DNA of 64,000 bases from an uncultured Aquimarina sp. (GTDB lineage Bacteria > Bacteroidota > Bacteroidia > Flavobacteriales > Flavobacteriaceae). Positions 1 to 8,492 of the stretch are shown here, in pieces. The notes beneath the pieces are model-generated. The model was not told the DNA's origin. It ran no database searches and was given only the letters and a program-made list of their open reading frames with translations. Where the stretch lies: positions 372,001-436,000 of the forward strand of contig NZ_CANMED010000007.1 of NCBI RefSeq assembly GCF_947496855.1, given 5' to 3'. The first letter of the stretch is position 1. Each line of letters starts with the position of its first letter. Made by a program: the position numbers and the translations under genes.

Positions 1-254
1 TATCTTAACATTTATAATTAAAAAAAAGCAATATCAAAATTAAAACAACACTTCTACTAGTATAAGCTTCAAACGTTTTGACGTTTTTACAATCAATAAT
101 TTGTCATAAAAAGACTTAATTATTTAACATTAGCTTTTATTTTAACAGCATTATGCAGACTTTAGTCCTTATAAAATAAATATAAATTTATTGTAAGTTT
201 TGGTTGTTACCATACGACCAACAATAAATGTCTGTAACTAAAAAATGACACAGC
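1..254. other. AT-rich upstream region of the arsenosugar operon
   Basis: No gene is visible in this stretch. It is very AT-rich and must contain the promoter of the operon that starts at 255. I could not find an exact TAnnTTTG element; the closest is TAAGTTTTG near 195-203, with one T too many. An ATG at 245 opens only a five-codon frame, so it is not the operon start. No ArsR-type operator was recognised. Confidence 0.5.
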
Positions 255-590
255 ATGTCTAAAACATATTATGATCCCGCGGATCTTAGAAAATTTGGAA
301 AAATAACAGAGTGGAGCGAAGAACTAGGAACTAAATTCTTTGATTACTATGGAAAAGTTTTTGAAGAAGGTGCACTTACTGCCCGTGAAAAGTCTTTAAT
401 TGCATTAGCAGTCTCTCATGTAGTTAAATGTCCTTATTGTATTGATGCTTATACCAAAGATGGCCTTCAGAAAGGAATTACGAAAGAAGAAATGATGGAA
501 GCAGTGCATACTGGTGCTGCAATAGAAAGTGGAGCCACATTAGTACACGGTGTACAAATGATGAATAAATATGAAAAACTTTCTATGTAA
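255..590 (+). CDS. AhpD/carboxymuconolactone decarboxylase-like protein of arsenosugar cluster
   Basis: This 111-residue protein has the fold signature of the AhpD/CMD family. The redox pair is C59-P-Y-C62, preceded by H55 and followed by D64, which is the usual peroxidase-like active site. It starts the operon with ArsS (58 bases downstream) and ArsM. A family of small peroxidase-like proteins is known to accompany the radical SAM enzyme ArsS, and this one fits in size, motif and position. Its exact role is not known; reduction of an arsenic intermediate or protection from peroxides is inference. It is cytoplasmic, with no signal peptide. Confidence 0.85.
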   Translation: MSKTYYDPADLRKFGKITEWSEELGTKFFDYYGKVFEEGALTAREKSLIALAVSHVVKCPYCIDAYTKDGLQKGITKEEMMEAVHTGAAIESGATLVHGVQMMNKYEKLSM

Positions 591-648
591 AAAGATTCTT
601 ATTTACACGTATAATATAAAAAGAAAATATCATTGCTAAAAATAATGT

Positions 649-1704
649 ATGGCTACTAAGTCACTGAAAAATAGAAATAACGAACTCGCTGATTCTCATA
701 GACAATTAGAGATTCTTAATAACGGAATTTTCGCAAATGGCGAGCTACCAAAATTTGCTGATAAAATTGCTGAAACTGGTCATAATCCGTTGCGCCCTAA
801 TAAACTAGAAATACTTCAGATTAATGTAGGCTATATGTGTAATCAGGTTTGCGAACATTGTCATGTAGACGCAGGTCCTGACCGAAAAGAAATTATGACT
901 AAAGAGACCATGAAACAGTGTCTGGAAGTCATTAAAAAAACTGAAGCTCATACATTAGATCTTACCGGTGGTGCTCCAGAAATGAACCCTAATTTTAGAT
1001 GGTTTGTAGAAGAAGCTAGCAAAGCCGGAATCAAAGATTTTATTGTACGAAGTAATCTGACTATTATTAGAGCAAATAAAAAGTACTATGATTTACCAGA
1101 TTTTTTCAAAAAACACAATGTACACGTAGTTTCCTCGATGCCACATTGGACTAGAGGTAAAACAGATAAACAGCGTGGAGATGGTGTCTTTGATAAATCT
1201 ATTAAAGCGCTTCAGGAACTTAATGAACGTGGATATGGCATGCCTGATAGTGATCTAAGATTAGATTTAGTTTATAACCCTTCTGGTGCTTTTTTACCAA
1301 GTGATCAAGCGTCTATGGAAAAAGATTTCAAAAAAGCTTTATTAGAAGATTTTGGAATTCACTTTCATAATTTGTTTGCAATTACTAATTTACCAGTCAG
1401 TAGATTTTTAGATTATTTGATTGCGTCAGAAAATTATGAAGATTATATGTATGCATTGGTAGAGGCATATAATCCATCTGCTGTATCCAGTGTAATGTGC
1501 ACTAATACTATTTCTATAAGCTGGGATGGGTGGTTATATGATTGTGATTTTAATCAAATGTTAGATCTTAAAGTCGCTAGTAAAGTAAAGCACATTAGTG
1601 AGTACAATGAAGAATTACTACAGAACAGAAATATTATTATTTCTCAACATTGTTATGGCTGCACAGCCGGTGCAGGAAGTAGTTGTCAAGGAACTGTAGC
1701 ATAA
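649..1704 (+). CDS. arsS: Arsenosugar biosynthesis radical SAM protein ArsS
   Basis: This is a 351-residue radical SAM enzyme. The [4Fe-4S] site is C64-x3-C68-x2-C71 in the motif CNQVCEHC, followed by the SAM-binding GGAPEMNP segment near 106-113. The C-terminal part has the Cys-rich signature ending in HCYGCTAGAGSSCQG, typical of the ArsS family. ArsS is known to transfer the 5'-deoxyadenosyl group of SAM to dimethylarsenite made by ArsM, giving the nucleoside precursor of arsenosugars. The family was first grouped with selenium-related proteins, but no in-frame TGA occurs here. Next gene starts 12 bases after the stop, so cotranscription is likely. Confidence 0.93.
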   Translation: MATKSLKNRNNELADSHRQLEILNNGIFANGELPKFADKIAETGHNPLRPNKLEILQINVGYMCNQVCEHCHVDAGPDRKEIMTKETMKQCLEVIKKTEAHTLDLTGGAPEMNPNFRWFVEEASKAGIKDFIVRSNLTIIRANKKYYDLPDFFKKHNVHVVSSMPHWTRGKTDKQRGDGVFDKSIKALQELNERGYGMPDSDLRLDLVYNPSGAFLPSDQASMEKDFKKALLEDFGIHFHNLFAITNLPVSRFLDYLIASENYEDYMYALVEAYNPSAVSSVMCTNTISISWDGWLYDCDFNQMLDLKVASKVKHISEYNEELLQNRNIIISQHCYGCTAGAGSSCQGTVA

Positions 1705-1716
1705 TATGATTAACAG

Positions 1717-2415
1717 ATGAATATTAAAACCGCCATATTAGTTTTTGCAAACTCCTCTAAGGAAGAGCTTCTGCATAAACCCATTATTGGTGGTGAAAAA
1801 CTATTCACAGAACTCACTAAAAAAACACTTTCTGTCGTTGAAAGCTCTGGGCTTCCTTTTTTTGTGTTTACAGAAAGAAAACAAAGTGGAAAGACCTTTG
1901 GGGAACGTTTCGTAAACGCAATTCAATCCATCTACGATCTTGGATATGAAAATGTAATTACTATCGGAAATGACACTCCTCATTTAAAGAAACATCATCT
2001 ATTAAAAAGTGCTGTACAACTAGAAAAAAATAAGTTTGTACTGGGACCATCAGCTGATGGTGGTTTTTACCTAATGGGATTACATAAATCTCAGTTTAAT
2101 TTTAATACATTTTTGCAACTTCCCTGGCAATCAAAACATTTAACTAAAAGCATATCTCTTTTAGTTACAACTGCAAGAATTGAAGTTGCACAACTTGAAG
2201 TCTTGTATGATATCGATACCATCAACGATCTAAAAATCATTTCTAAACTTAGTTTTACTTTTTCTGGAACTCTTAGATCAACTATATTTCGTCTTACACA
2301 TTCTCCAATAGAAATATCAATATATACTGATTCAATAAAAGACACCTATCGTCTCCAATCCTTTTATAATAAAGGTTCTCCTATTTTTTCGAATTCCAGT
2401 TTTTACACTACTTAG
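1717..2415 (+). CDS. DUF2064 (TIGR04282-like) glycosyl/nucleotidyltransferase, divergent copy
   Basis: This 232-residue protein aligns with the CofC/DUF2064 transferases that accompany arsenosugar genes. It keeps the central block with TIGNDTPHL (about residues 87-95) and the GPSADGGFYLMG block (about 109-120). It lacks the N-terminal RNPxxGKxKTRL nucleotide-binding motif that the second copy at 3065 has. The C-terminal third, after about residue 175, is unlike the second copy. It may have lost activity, changed substrate, or work as a partner of the second copy. It sits directly after arsS with a 12-base gap. Confidence 0.75.
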   Translation: MNIKTAILVFANSSKEELLHKPIIGGEKLFTELTKKTLSVVESSGLPFFVFTERKQSGKTFGERFVNAIQSIYDLGYENVITIGNDTPHLKKHHLLKSAVQLEKNKFVLGPSADGGFYLMGLHKSQFNFNTFLQLPWQSKHLTKSISLLVTTARIEVAQLEVLYDIDTINDLKIISKLSFTFSGTLRSTIFRLTHSPIEISIYTDSIKDTYRLQSFYNKGSPIFSNSSFYTT

Positions 2416-2567
2416 ATTCTAAGAACTATCTTTTTATCTACAGGAAAGTTTATAGAATTGACCTGAATACAGGCTTAAAAACTGATCTCTACAAATAGAT
2501 CTGTACTTTAACAATCAATTACATTAGATAGATTAGATCGCTATATTAACTAGACATGTTGTTTTAT

Positions 2568-3068
2568 ATGAGAAAAATAATCGTAGTACTATTATTAATT
2601 TTATTGCCTTTTTTGGCTACAAGTCAGGATTCACTTGATGAATTACTGGATCAGTATAATAATGAAAGTATACCTTATATCTCAGTTACAGAATTAAGTA
2701 CAATCGAAAGTGAAGTTATCTTACTGGATGCAAGAGAAGTAAATGAGTACAATACTAGTCACCTAAAAGGTGCAATCCATGTGGGATACGACCATTTTGA
2801 TATCGATACTGTATACAAACAAAACATAGATAAGAAATCTAAGATAATAGTATACTGCAGCTTAGGCATACGATCCGAAGACGTTTCAGAAATACTAAAA
2901 GAAGCCGGCTATAATAACATATACAACCTGTATGGAGGAATTTTTGAATGGAAAAATAAAGATCATAAAGTAGTTGATTCTGATGAGAATGAAACAGATA
3001 AAATACACGCATTTTCCAAGCAATGGGGAAAATGGTTACACAAAGGAAAAAAAATATACAAAAAGTGA
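2568..3068 (+). CDS. Secreted rhodanese-like domain protein
   Basis: The protein has an N-terminal signal peptide (MRKIIVVLLLILLPFLATS) and a single rhodanese domain. The active-site loop is VYCSLGIRSE, with the catalytic Cys expected to carry a persulfide; the domain also has the LLDAREVNEY motif. I chose the ATG at 2568, because the signal peptide begins there; an ATG four codons earlier (2556) is possible. Its stop overlaps the GTG start of the next gene (GTGA), so the two are probably translationally coupled. In an arsenosugar operon a periplasmic sulfurtransferase could supply sulfur for thio-arsenicals, but that is inference. Confidence 0.82.
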   Translation: MRKIIVVLLLILLPFLATSQDSLDELLDQYNNESIPYISVTELSTIESEVILLDAREVNEYNTSHLKGAIHVGYDHFDIDTVYKQNIDKKSKIIVYCSLGIRSEDVSEILKEAGYNNIYNLYGGIFEWKNKDHKVVDSDENETDKIHAFSKQWGKWLHKGKKIYKK

Positions 3069-3682
3069 AAAAAAAGAACCTTTTAATGATTTTCACCCGA
3101 AATCCTGAATTGGGTAAATGTAAAACTCGCTTAGCAGCAACCATAGGAGATCACGCTGCTCTGGAAGTTTACGAGCTATTGTTAGCTCATACGGTATCTA
3201 TTACCAAAAATCTTACAGTGGCAAAAGAAGTATACTATTCCACAAGAATTGGAGAGAACGACATCTGGAATTCCACTGTTTATGATAAAAAACAGCAAGA
3301 AGGAGAAGACCTTGGTGATCGTATGTATAATGCTTTCAAAAGTGGTTTTAAAGCAGGGTATACCAATATTATTATAATAGGGAGTGATATGTACGACCTA
3401 AGTCAATCCGATATACAGAACGCATTCAATGCGCTGAAAACAAATGATTATGTAATAGGTCCTGCGGAAGATGGAGGGTATTATTTACTAGGTATGAAAA
3501 CGCTGAATTCGAAAGTTTTTCAGAACAAATCCTGGGGAACAAATACAGTACTTCAAAATACATTAAACGATCTACAACAAACAACTATTAAACTATTAGA
3601 AGAACGTAATGATATAGATTATTATGAAGATATCAAGGACATTTCAGTTTTTCAACATTTATTAAGCTATCAAAATGACTAA
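3065..3682 (+). CDS. TIGR04282-type arsenosugar biosynthesis glycosyltransferase (DUF2064)
   Basis: This is a GT-A-like transferase of the DUF2064/CofC family. It has the full nucleotide-binding start (TRNPELGKCKTRLA), the IIGSDMYDLS block with the presumed metal-binding Asp, and the GPAEDGGYYLLG block. An upstream in-frame ATG at 3023 would give 14 extra Lys-rich residues lying inside the rhodanese gene; the GTG at 3065 overlaps the rhodanese stop as GTGA and puts the conserved motif at the usual distance from the N-terminus, so I prefer it. Family members are found with ArsS and ArsM and are thought to add the aglycone or sugar part, but no biochemical proof is known to me. Confidence 0.85.
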   Translation: MKKKNLLMIFTRNPELGKCKTRLAATIGDHAALEVYELLLAHTVSITKNLTVAKEVYYSTRIGENDIWNSTVYDKKQQEGEDLGDRMYNAFKSGFKAGYTNIIIIGSDMYDLSQSDIQNAFNALKTNDYVIGPAEDGGYYLLGMKTLNSKVFQNKSWGTNTVLQNTLNDLQQTTIKLLEERNDIDYYEDIKDISVFQHLLSYQND

Positions 3683-4487
3683 ATACATTAAAGAAACAAC
3701 AGAATACTTACAAGAAAAAGGGTTTGATAATCCAGAAATAGGTATCATCTTAGGAACAGGATTAGGACAGTTACTAGATGAAATAGAAATCATAAAAGAA
3801 GTAAGTTATAATCACATTCCCAATTTTCCTACAGCCACAGTAGAATTCCACAAAGGAAAATTAATCTACGGAAAGTTAGAAGGTAAAAAAGTAGTGGTAA
3901 TGCAAGGACGTTTTCATCTCTACGAAGGTTACTCTCTGCAAGATGTGACATATCCTGTTAGAATTATGCATCAATTAGGAATCAAAACACTTTTAGTTTC
4001 TAATGCATCCGGAGCGATTAATTTAGACTTTAAAAAAGGCGAATTAATGCTTATTGATGATCATATTAATCTTCAGGGAGGGTCTCCTCTAGCATTTAAA
4101 GGAGTAGAACAATTAGGAACTCGTTTTACAGATATGAGTGCGCCTTATGACCCTAAAATTAATGCAAAATTAGAATCAATAGCTAAGGAAAATAACATCA
4201 ACTTACATAAAGGTGTGTATGTTTCCGTAGTAGGACCTCAGCTTGAAACTCGTGCAGAATATCGTTATCTAAAAATTATTGGAGCTGATGCTGTAGGGAT
4301 GAGTACGGTTCCTGAAATTATTGTAGCAAATCATTTGGATCTTAGAGTTGCCGCAGTATCTGTTCTTACTGACGAATGTGATCCGGACAATCTACAACCT
4401 GTAAATATTGACGAGATTATCGCCATGGCCGGAAAAGCAGAACCAGAAATGATCCTTTTATTCAAAGAATTGATAAAGTCTCTCTAG
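3675..4487 (+). CDS. Purine nucleoside phosphorylase (trimeric type)
   Basis: The 270-residue product is a trimeric-type purine nucleoside phosphorylase. It has the phosphate-binding GTGLG near the N-terminus, MQGRFHLYEGY, the SNASGAIN block, VVGPQLETRAEYR and AVGMSTVPE. The reaction is phosphorolysis of a purine nucleoside to free base and ribose 1-phosphate. The start overlaps the end of the previous gene by eight bases. Inside this operon the natural substrate may be the adenosyl-arsenical made by ArsS, with release of adenine giving the arsenic-bearing ribose 1-phosphate for the glycosyltransferases. This is inference from position; ordinary purine salvage is the alternative. Confidence 0.9.
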   Translation: MTKYIKETTEYLQEKGFDNPEIGIILGTGLGQLLDEIEIIKEVSYNHIPNFPTATVEFHKGKLIYGKLEGKKVVVMQGRFHLYEGYSLQDVTYPVRIMHQLGIKTLLVSNASGAINLDFKKGELMLIDDHINLQGGSPLAFKGVEQLGTRFTDMSAPYDPKINAKLESIAKENNINLHKGVYVSVVGPQLETRAEYRYLKIIGADAVGMSTVPEIIVANHLDLRVAAVSVLTDECDPDNLQPVNIDEIIAMAGKAEPEMILLFKELIKSL

Positions 4488-4536
4488 ATATTAATAAATT
4501 AAGTAAGTATTCCTTCAAAATAAAGAAAATAAAAAT

Positions 4537-5505
4537 ATGAGCTATTTAGAAACCACGCATGATGTATACAAAGAAGCAGCATTAACTCCAGATGTAGGTT
4601 TATGTTGTACCACAAATCCTATTTGGGAACTACCTGGATTAAAAATCCCAAAGATCATGCAAGAAATGAATTATGGTTGTGGAAGTACGGTAAATGCTCG
4701 TGATTTAACCAATAATCCAAAAACACTTTATGTTGGTGTCGGTGGCGGAATGGAATTATTACAATTTTCATATTTCTCTCGTCAAAAAGGTGGGGTGATT
4801 GGTATTGATGTAGTTCAGGAAATGTTAGATGCTTCTCATAAAAACTTTAAAGAAGCAGAAGAACAAAATGAATGGTTCAAAAGTGAGTTTGTCGACCTAA
4901 GATTTGGTGATGCACTCAATCTTCCTGTAGAAGATAATAGCATTGATGTAGCCGCTCAAAATTGTTTGTTCAATATTTTTAAAGCAGAAGATCTAAAAAA
5001 AGCGATAGAAGAAATGTATCGGGTATTAAAACCACATGGGAGATTAGTGATGAGTGATCCTACTTGCGAACAACCTATGAACGACACACTCAGAAATGAT
5101 GAACGGTTAAGAGCTTTATGCCTAAGTGGTAGTTTACCAATTGCAGAATATGTAAAAGCATTAACCGATGTTGGTTTTGGAACCATAGAAATTAGAGCGC
5201 GTAAACCGTATCGTATTTTGGACCCTAAAAACTATGAAACTGATGAATTAATTTATATAGAATCTATTGAGGTGGCCGCAATCAAAGATCCTATGCCAGA
5301 AGACGGACCTTGTATTTTTACAGGTAAGGCTGCCATTTATTATGGTGATGAAGATTATTTTGACGATAAAAAAGGACACATATTACTAAAAAATCAGCCT
5401 ATTGCAATTTGTGATAAAACTGCTGGTGCTCTTACTGATTTAGGAAGAGATGATATTTTCATAAGTGAATCTACGTATCACTATGATGGTGGTGGATGTT
5501 GCTAA
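4537..5505 (+). CDS. arsM: Arsenosugar-type arsenite S-adenosylmethionine methyltransferase
   Basis: This is a 322-residue class I methyltransferase of the ArsM family. The SAM site is GVGGGMELL (about 66-74), and the conserved Cys residues that bind As(III) are visible as GLCCTTNP (C23, C24) and NYGCGS (C48). The protein ends in GGGCC, an additional Cys pair at the C-terminus. ArsM methylates arsenite to dimethylarsenite, the substrate of ArsS. It is the last gene of the operon, 49 bases after the phosphorylase, and is followed by a strong hairpin. Cytoplasmic. No arsR or arsenate reductase gene is nearby, so the operon is about biosynthesis rather than arsenate resistance. Confidence 0.92.
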   Translation: MSYLETTHDVYKEAALTPDVGLCCTTNPIWELPGLKIPKIMQEMNYGCGSTVNARDLTNNPKTLYVGVGGGMELLQFSYFSRQKGGVIGIDVVQEMLDASHKNFKEAEEQNEWFKSEFVDLRFGDALNLPVEDNSIDVAAQNCLFNIFKAEDLKKAIEEMYRVLKPHGRLVMSDPTCEQPMNDTLRNDERLRALCLSGSLPIAEYVKALTDVGFGTIEIRARKPYRILDPKNYETDELIYIESIEVAAIKDPMPEDGPCIFTGKAAIYYGDEDYFDDKKGHILLKNQPIAICDKTAGALTDLGRDDIFISESTYHYDGGGCC

Positions 5506-5520
5506 ACCTATGAATAAAAA

Positions 5521-5564
5521 ATATAGCTGCAAAGTAATTAATCTCTTTGCAGCTATATTTTTTT
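5521..5564. terminator. Bidirectional intrinsic terminator
   Basis: A perfect 14-bp stem (ATATAGCTGCAAAG and its reverse complement, 5521-5534 and 5545-5558) encloses a 10-base loop and is followed by a T-run. It lies between two convergent genes and overlaps the stop of the reverse-strand gene, so it can serve both. Confidence 0.9.
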
Positions 5565-6783
5565 AAAATAGTTTCTTAGCCATTGCTTTTTTGAATTCAT
5601 ACAATATCAAAAATATAGAACACCAAAGTGGGTTCATATTAGTTTTTAGTTCTTTTCCTTTAGAAAATCGGATAATTTGCCTAGCATAAAAACCGCCTTC
5701 AGCTGCATCCTCGAACTGTTTTAATCCAGTGCGGAATACCAAATTTTTAAGATGTGGTAATTCCCCTGCTAGAAATTTAGATATTTCCTCTCTATTTGTA
5801 ATAAAAGGACGAGCCATACCTATCAAATCAACCTCTCCATTTGTCAATACCTCTTTACAGAAATCATAAGACCTAAAACCACCGGTAATCATTAAAGGAA
5901 TTTTACTGACTGTTCTTATTTTCTTTGCAAAATCGATAAAATAAGCCTCTCTCTGTTTTGTACTTTTTTTAAGCTCAGAATCCTCTTTATTCATTATAAA
6001 AAATGCTAGTTTTTCATAAGTCCCCCCTGATATTTCAAGCAAATCAATCTTTTCCCTATCTAACATTTTCACAACTTCCAGTGATTCATTTTCGGTAAAA
6101 CCTCCTCTCTGAAAATCCGTAGAATTTAACTTAACCGATATCGGAAAATCTTTACCAACAGCTTTTCTAACATCTCTAATAATCATAAGTAATAAGCGGC
6201 TACGATTTTCAATACTACCTCCCCAATGATCTAGTCTCATATTCGTATTGGGTGATAAAAACTGGCTTAATAGATACCCATGAGCAGAATGAATTTGAAC
6301 TCCAGTAAAACCAGCTTCTTTAGCAAGCTTAGCAGCTGTAACAAAACGTTGGATCACATCTAGAATATCCTGTTCCGTCATTGCTTTAGGTTTGCCGAAA
6401 AGCCCTAATTTCCTTAATTGCACTTCCGAAGGTGCTAAGGGTCTATTCGTTCCAAATCTATTCGTTTGTCTTCCGGAATGAGAAATCTGAACCCATATAT
6501 GATTTCCATGTTTTTTACCAGCTTCAGCCCAGGACTTTAGTTTTGGTAACATCTTTTTATCATCAAAACATACATTACCTGCCGATTCAAGATGTTTTCG
6601 ATCCAGCACAACATTACCAGTGATTAATAAACCTGCTCCTGTTTTGGACCAATCTCTATATAATCGTTCATGCCCTTTAGTTGGTTCAAACTTATTATTA
6701 CTAATCCGCTCTGTCATAGCAGATTTAACTAATCTATTATCTAATATCGCACCACAAGGAAGTGTCAAAAATGTACTAATCAT
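5563..6783 (-). CDS. NADH:flavin oxidoreductase, Old Yellow Enzyme family
   Basis: This 406-residue protein is a TIM-barrel FMN oxidoreductase of the Old Yellow Enzyme family. Visible signatures are WVQISHSGRQ, IHSAHGYLLSQFLSP with the substrate-binding His pair region, HWGGSIENRSRLL, and a C-terminal FMN phosphate site (LMITGGFRS and GMARPFI). Such enzymes reduce the C=C bond of activated enones with NAD(P)H. The protein lacks the C-terminal Fe-S and FAD extension of 2,4-dienoyl-CoA reductase, so it is the short form. It is convergent with the arsenosugar operon and is probably not part of it. The start is the ATG at 6783; a flavobacterial -7-like box (TATTTTTG) lies at 6843-6836 on the same strand. 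Confidence 0.9.
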   Translation of the reverse strand: MISTFLTLPCGAILDNRLVKSAMTERISNNKFEPTKGHERLYRDWSKTGAGLLITGNVVLDRKHLESAGNVCFDDKKMLPKLKSWAEAGKKHGNHIWVQISHSGRQTNRFGTNRPLAPSEVQLRKLGLFGKPKAMTEQDILDVIQRFVTAAKLAKEAGFTGVQIHSAHGYLLSQFLSPNTNMRLDHWGGSIENRSRLLLMIIRDVRKAVGKDFPISVKLNSTDFQRGGFTENESLEVVKMLDREKIDLLEISGGTYEKLAFFIMNKEDSELKKSTKQREAYFIDFAKKIRTVSKIPLMITGGFRSYDFCKEVLTNGEVDLIGMARPFITNREEISKFLAGELPHLKNLVFRTGLKQFEDAAEGGFYARQIIRFSKGKELKTNMNPLWCSIFLILYEFKKAMAKKLF

Positions 6784-7016
6784 ATTAAAATAGTTCGATT
6801 ACAATGATACGGAATCAGAAACTAATCTGCAAAGTCAAAAATAGTAGCTAGAACTATATTTGTAAGGAGTGGTACAAACTTTGGACTAACAACCAGTGTT
6901 TAACGAATATTTAATAAAGTGTTCGTTATCTGAAAACAAAAAAATTAAAAGTTGAACGCACTTAGCCATTTGTAAAAAACAGATACATTTGGATATATTT
7001 TAAAGATTGTAAAAAA

Positions 7017-7730
7017 ATGAAGACCCCAAAAATAATTATATTAGTAGTATTAACATTTATCTCTTTTCAGACAAAAGCGCAACAAAAACTTGATCACGCT
7101 GTCTGGGATCAAATTTTGTTAATCAATGTTTCTGAAGACGGAAAAGTAGATTACAAAGGATTCATGAGAGACAGTTCTCAACTATATGAATATTTCACTT
7201 ACCTTTCTGATAATCCACCTACTGAAACTTGGAATAAAGAAGAAACACTAGCATACTGGATCAATGCTTACAATGCATATACTATAAAATTAATCATAGA
7301 TAATTATCCCTTAAAAAGTATCAAAGATATCAAAGACCCTTGGGATAGAAAGTTTTTCAAAATCAATGGTGTTTTGCATAGTTTAAATGAGTTAGAGCAC
7401 AAAATTCTTAGAAAACTTGGAGACCCTAGAATTCATTTTGCTATTAACTGCGCTTCATTCTCTTGTCCAATTGTATGGAATAGAGCATTTACTGCCAGAA
7501 ATGTAAATGATGCGTTAGAAACTCTAACCAGGAATTTTATAAATGACTCTAAAAGAAATACGATAACTGAAGAAGTAGTAGAGGTGTCTAAAATCTTCAG
7601 TTGGTTTAAAAAAGATTTTAAAGTAGATGGAGAAGACGCTAAGGCTTTTATTAATAAATATTCAGAAGTTAAAATTGATAAACAGAAAAAGAAAGGATAT
7701 AAAAAATACGATTGGAGTTTAAATGAGTAA
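7017..7730 (+). CDS. Secreted DUF547 domain protein
   Basis: The protein (237 residues) has a signal peptide of about 21 residues ending in TKAQ and one DUF547 domain. Family signatures are the LAYWINAYNAYTIKLI block, SLNELEHKILRKLGDPRIHFAINCAS, and the C-terminal ISKIFSWFKKDF. The strict Cys and His in that block suggest an enzyme of unknown reaction. A TAnnTTTG box (TACATTTG) stands at 6984-6991, about 25 bases before the ATG. It is followed after 27 bases by a TIGR04283-type glycosyltransferase; the two are often seen close to arsenosugar genes. A second, diverged DUF547 gene lies at 24577. Confidence 0.85.
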   Translation: MKTPKIIILVVLTFISFQTKAQQKLDHAVWDQILLINVSEDGKVDYKGFMRDSSQLYEYFTYLSDNPPTETWNKEETLAYWINAYNAYTIKLIIDNYPLKSIKDIKDPWDRKFFKINGVLHSLNELEHKILRKLGDPRIHFAINCASFSCPIVWNRAFTARNVNDALETLTRNFINDSKRNTITEEVVEVSKIFSWFKKDFKVDGEDAKAFINKYSEVKIDKQKKKGYKKYDWSLNE

Positions 7731-7757
7731 TTTTATATTCGCATAATACCCAAACCT

Positions 7758-8468
7758 TTGAAAATATCAATTATCATCCCTATTCTAAATGAAGCAGCTA
7801 CAATTTGTAAGCTGCTTTCCCATTTGATAAAAGCCGCAAATACGGAAGAGGCTATCGAAGAAATTATCATTGTAGATGGTGGAAGCGTGGATGAATCCAT
7901 AAAAACAGTACAAAACTTTTCGAACACACAAAGCACTACGATTAAAGTAGTTTCTTCAGAAAAAGGGCGTGCTAAGCAAATGAATGCTGGAGCTGCAAAA
8001 GCTTCTGGAGACATACTTTATTTCTTACATGCTGATTCTTTTCCTCCAAAGAACTATGACCGGTATATTCTAGAAGAAATTCATAAAGAAAATGAAGCAG
8101 GATGTTTCCGAATGAAATTTGATTCCAATCATTGGTGGCTTCGTTTTCTCGGATGGCTAACACAGTTCGAAAGTAAAAGATGTCGTGGCGGTGACCAAAG
8201 TCAATTTATTACTGCTTCATTATTCAAAGAAATAGATGGTTATGATGAAGCATATGTGGTATACGAAGACAATGATTTAGTTGACCGACTTTTTGCAATA
8301 AACAAATTTATCATCATCCCTAAATATGTTGTTACCTCTGCCAGACGGTATAGAGAAGTTGGTGTTTGGCGATTACAATATCATTTTCTAAACATCCATA
8401 TGAGAAGATGGCTGGGGGCTTCATCAGAAGATTTGTATCGATATTATAAAGAAAAAGTTGTTTCTTAA
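7758..8468 (+). CDS. TIGR04283-type family 2 glycosyltransferase (arsenosugar-associated)
   Basis: This 236-residue GT-A enzyme begins with the classic IIIPILNEA strand and carries the nucleotide-sugar site IIVDGGS and the DxD-like FLHADSF. The C-terminal SARRYREVGVWR motif is typical of the TIGR04283 group that co-occurs with ArsS and ArsM. The start is a TTG codon at 7758; no ATG exists near it, and the conserved first strand begins at once. It is probably cotranscribed with the DUF547 gene upstream. It may add the sugar or lipid part to the arsenic nucleoside, by inference from context only. Confidence 0.85.
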   Translation: MKISIIIPILNEAATICKLLSHLIKAANTEEAIEEIIIVDGGSVDESIKTVQNFSNTQSTTIKVVSSEKGRAKQMNAGAAKASGDILYFLHADSFPPKNYDRYILEEIHKENEAGCFRMKFDSNHWWLRFLGWLTQFESKRCRGGDQSQFITASLFKEIDGYDEAYVVYEDNDLVDRLFAINKFIIIPKYVVTSARRYREVGVWRLQYHFLNIHMRRWLGASSEDLYRYYKEKVVS

Positions 8469-8492
8469 ATCTTCTTCTATATCTTTAATGCA

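Noticed and set aside
649-1704. Selenocysteine in the ArsS-type protein
   Set aside because: The family was first linked to selenium proteins, but the frame has no in-frame TGA and ends at a TAA.
255-5505. Arsenate resistance operon
   Set aside because: No arsR, arsC, arsB or acr3 gene is present; the genes fit organoarsenical biosynthesis.
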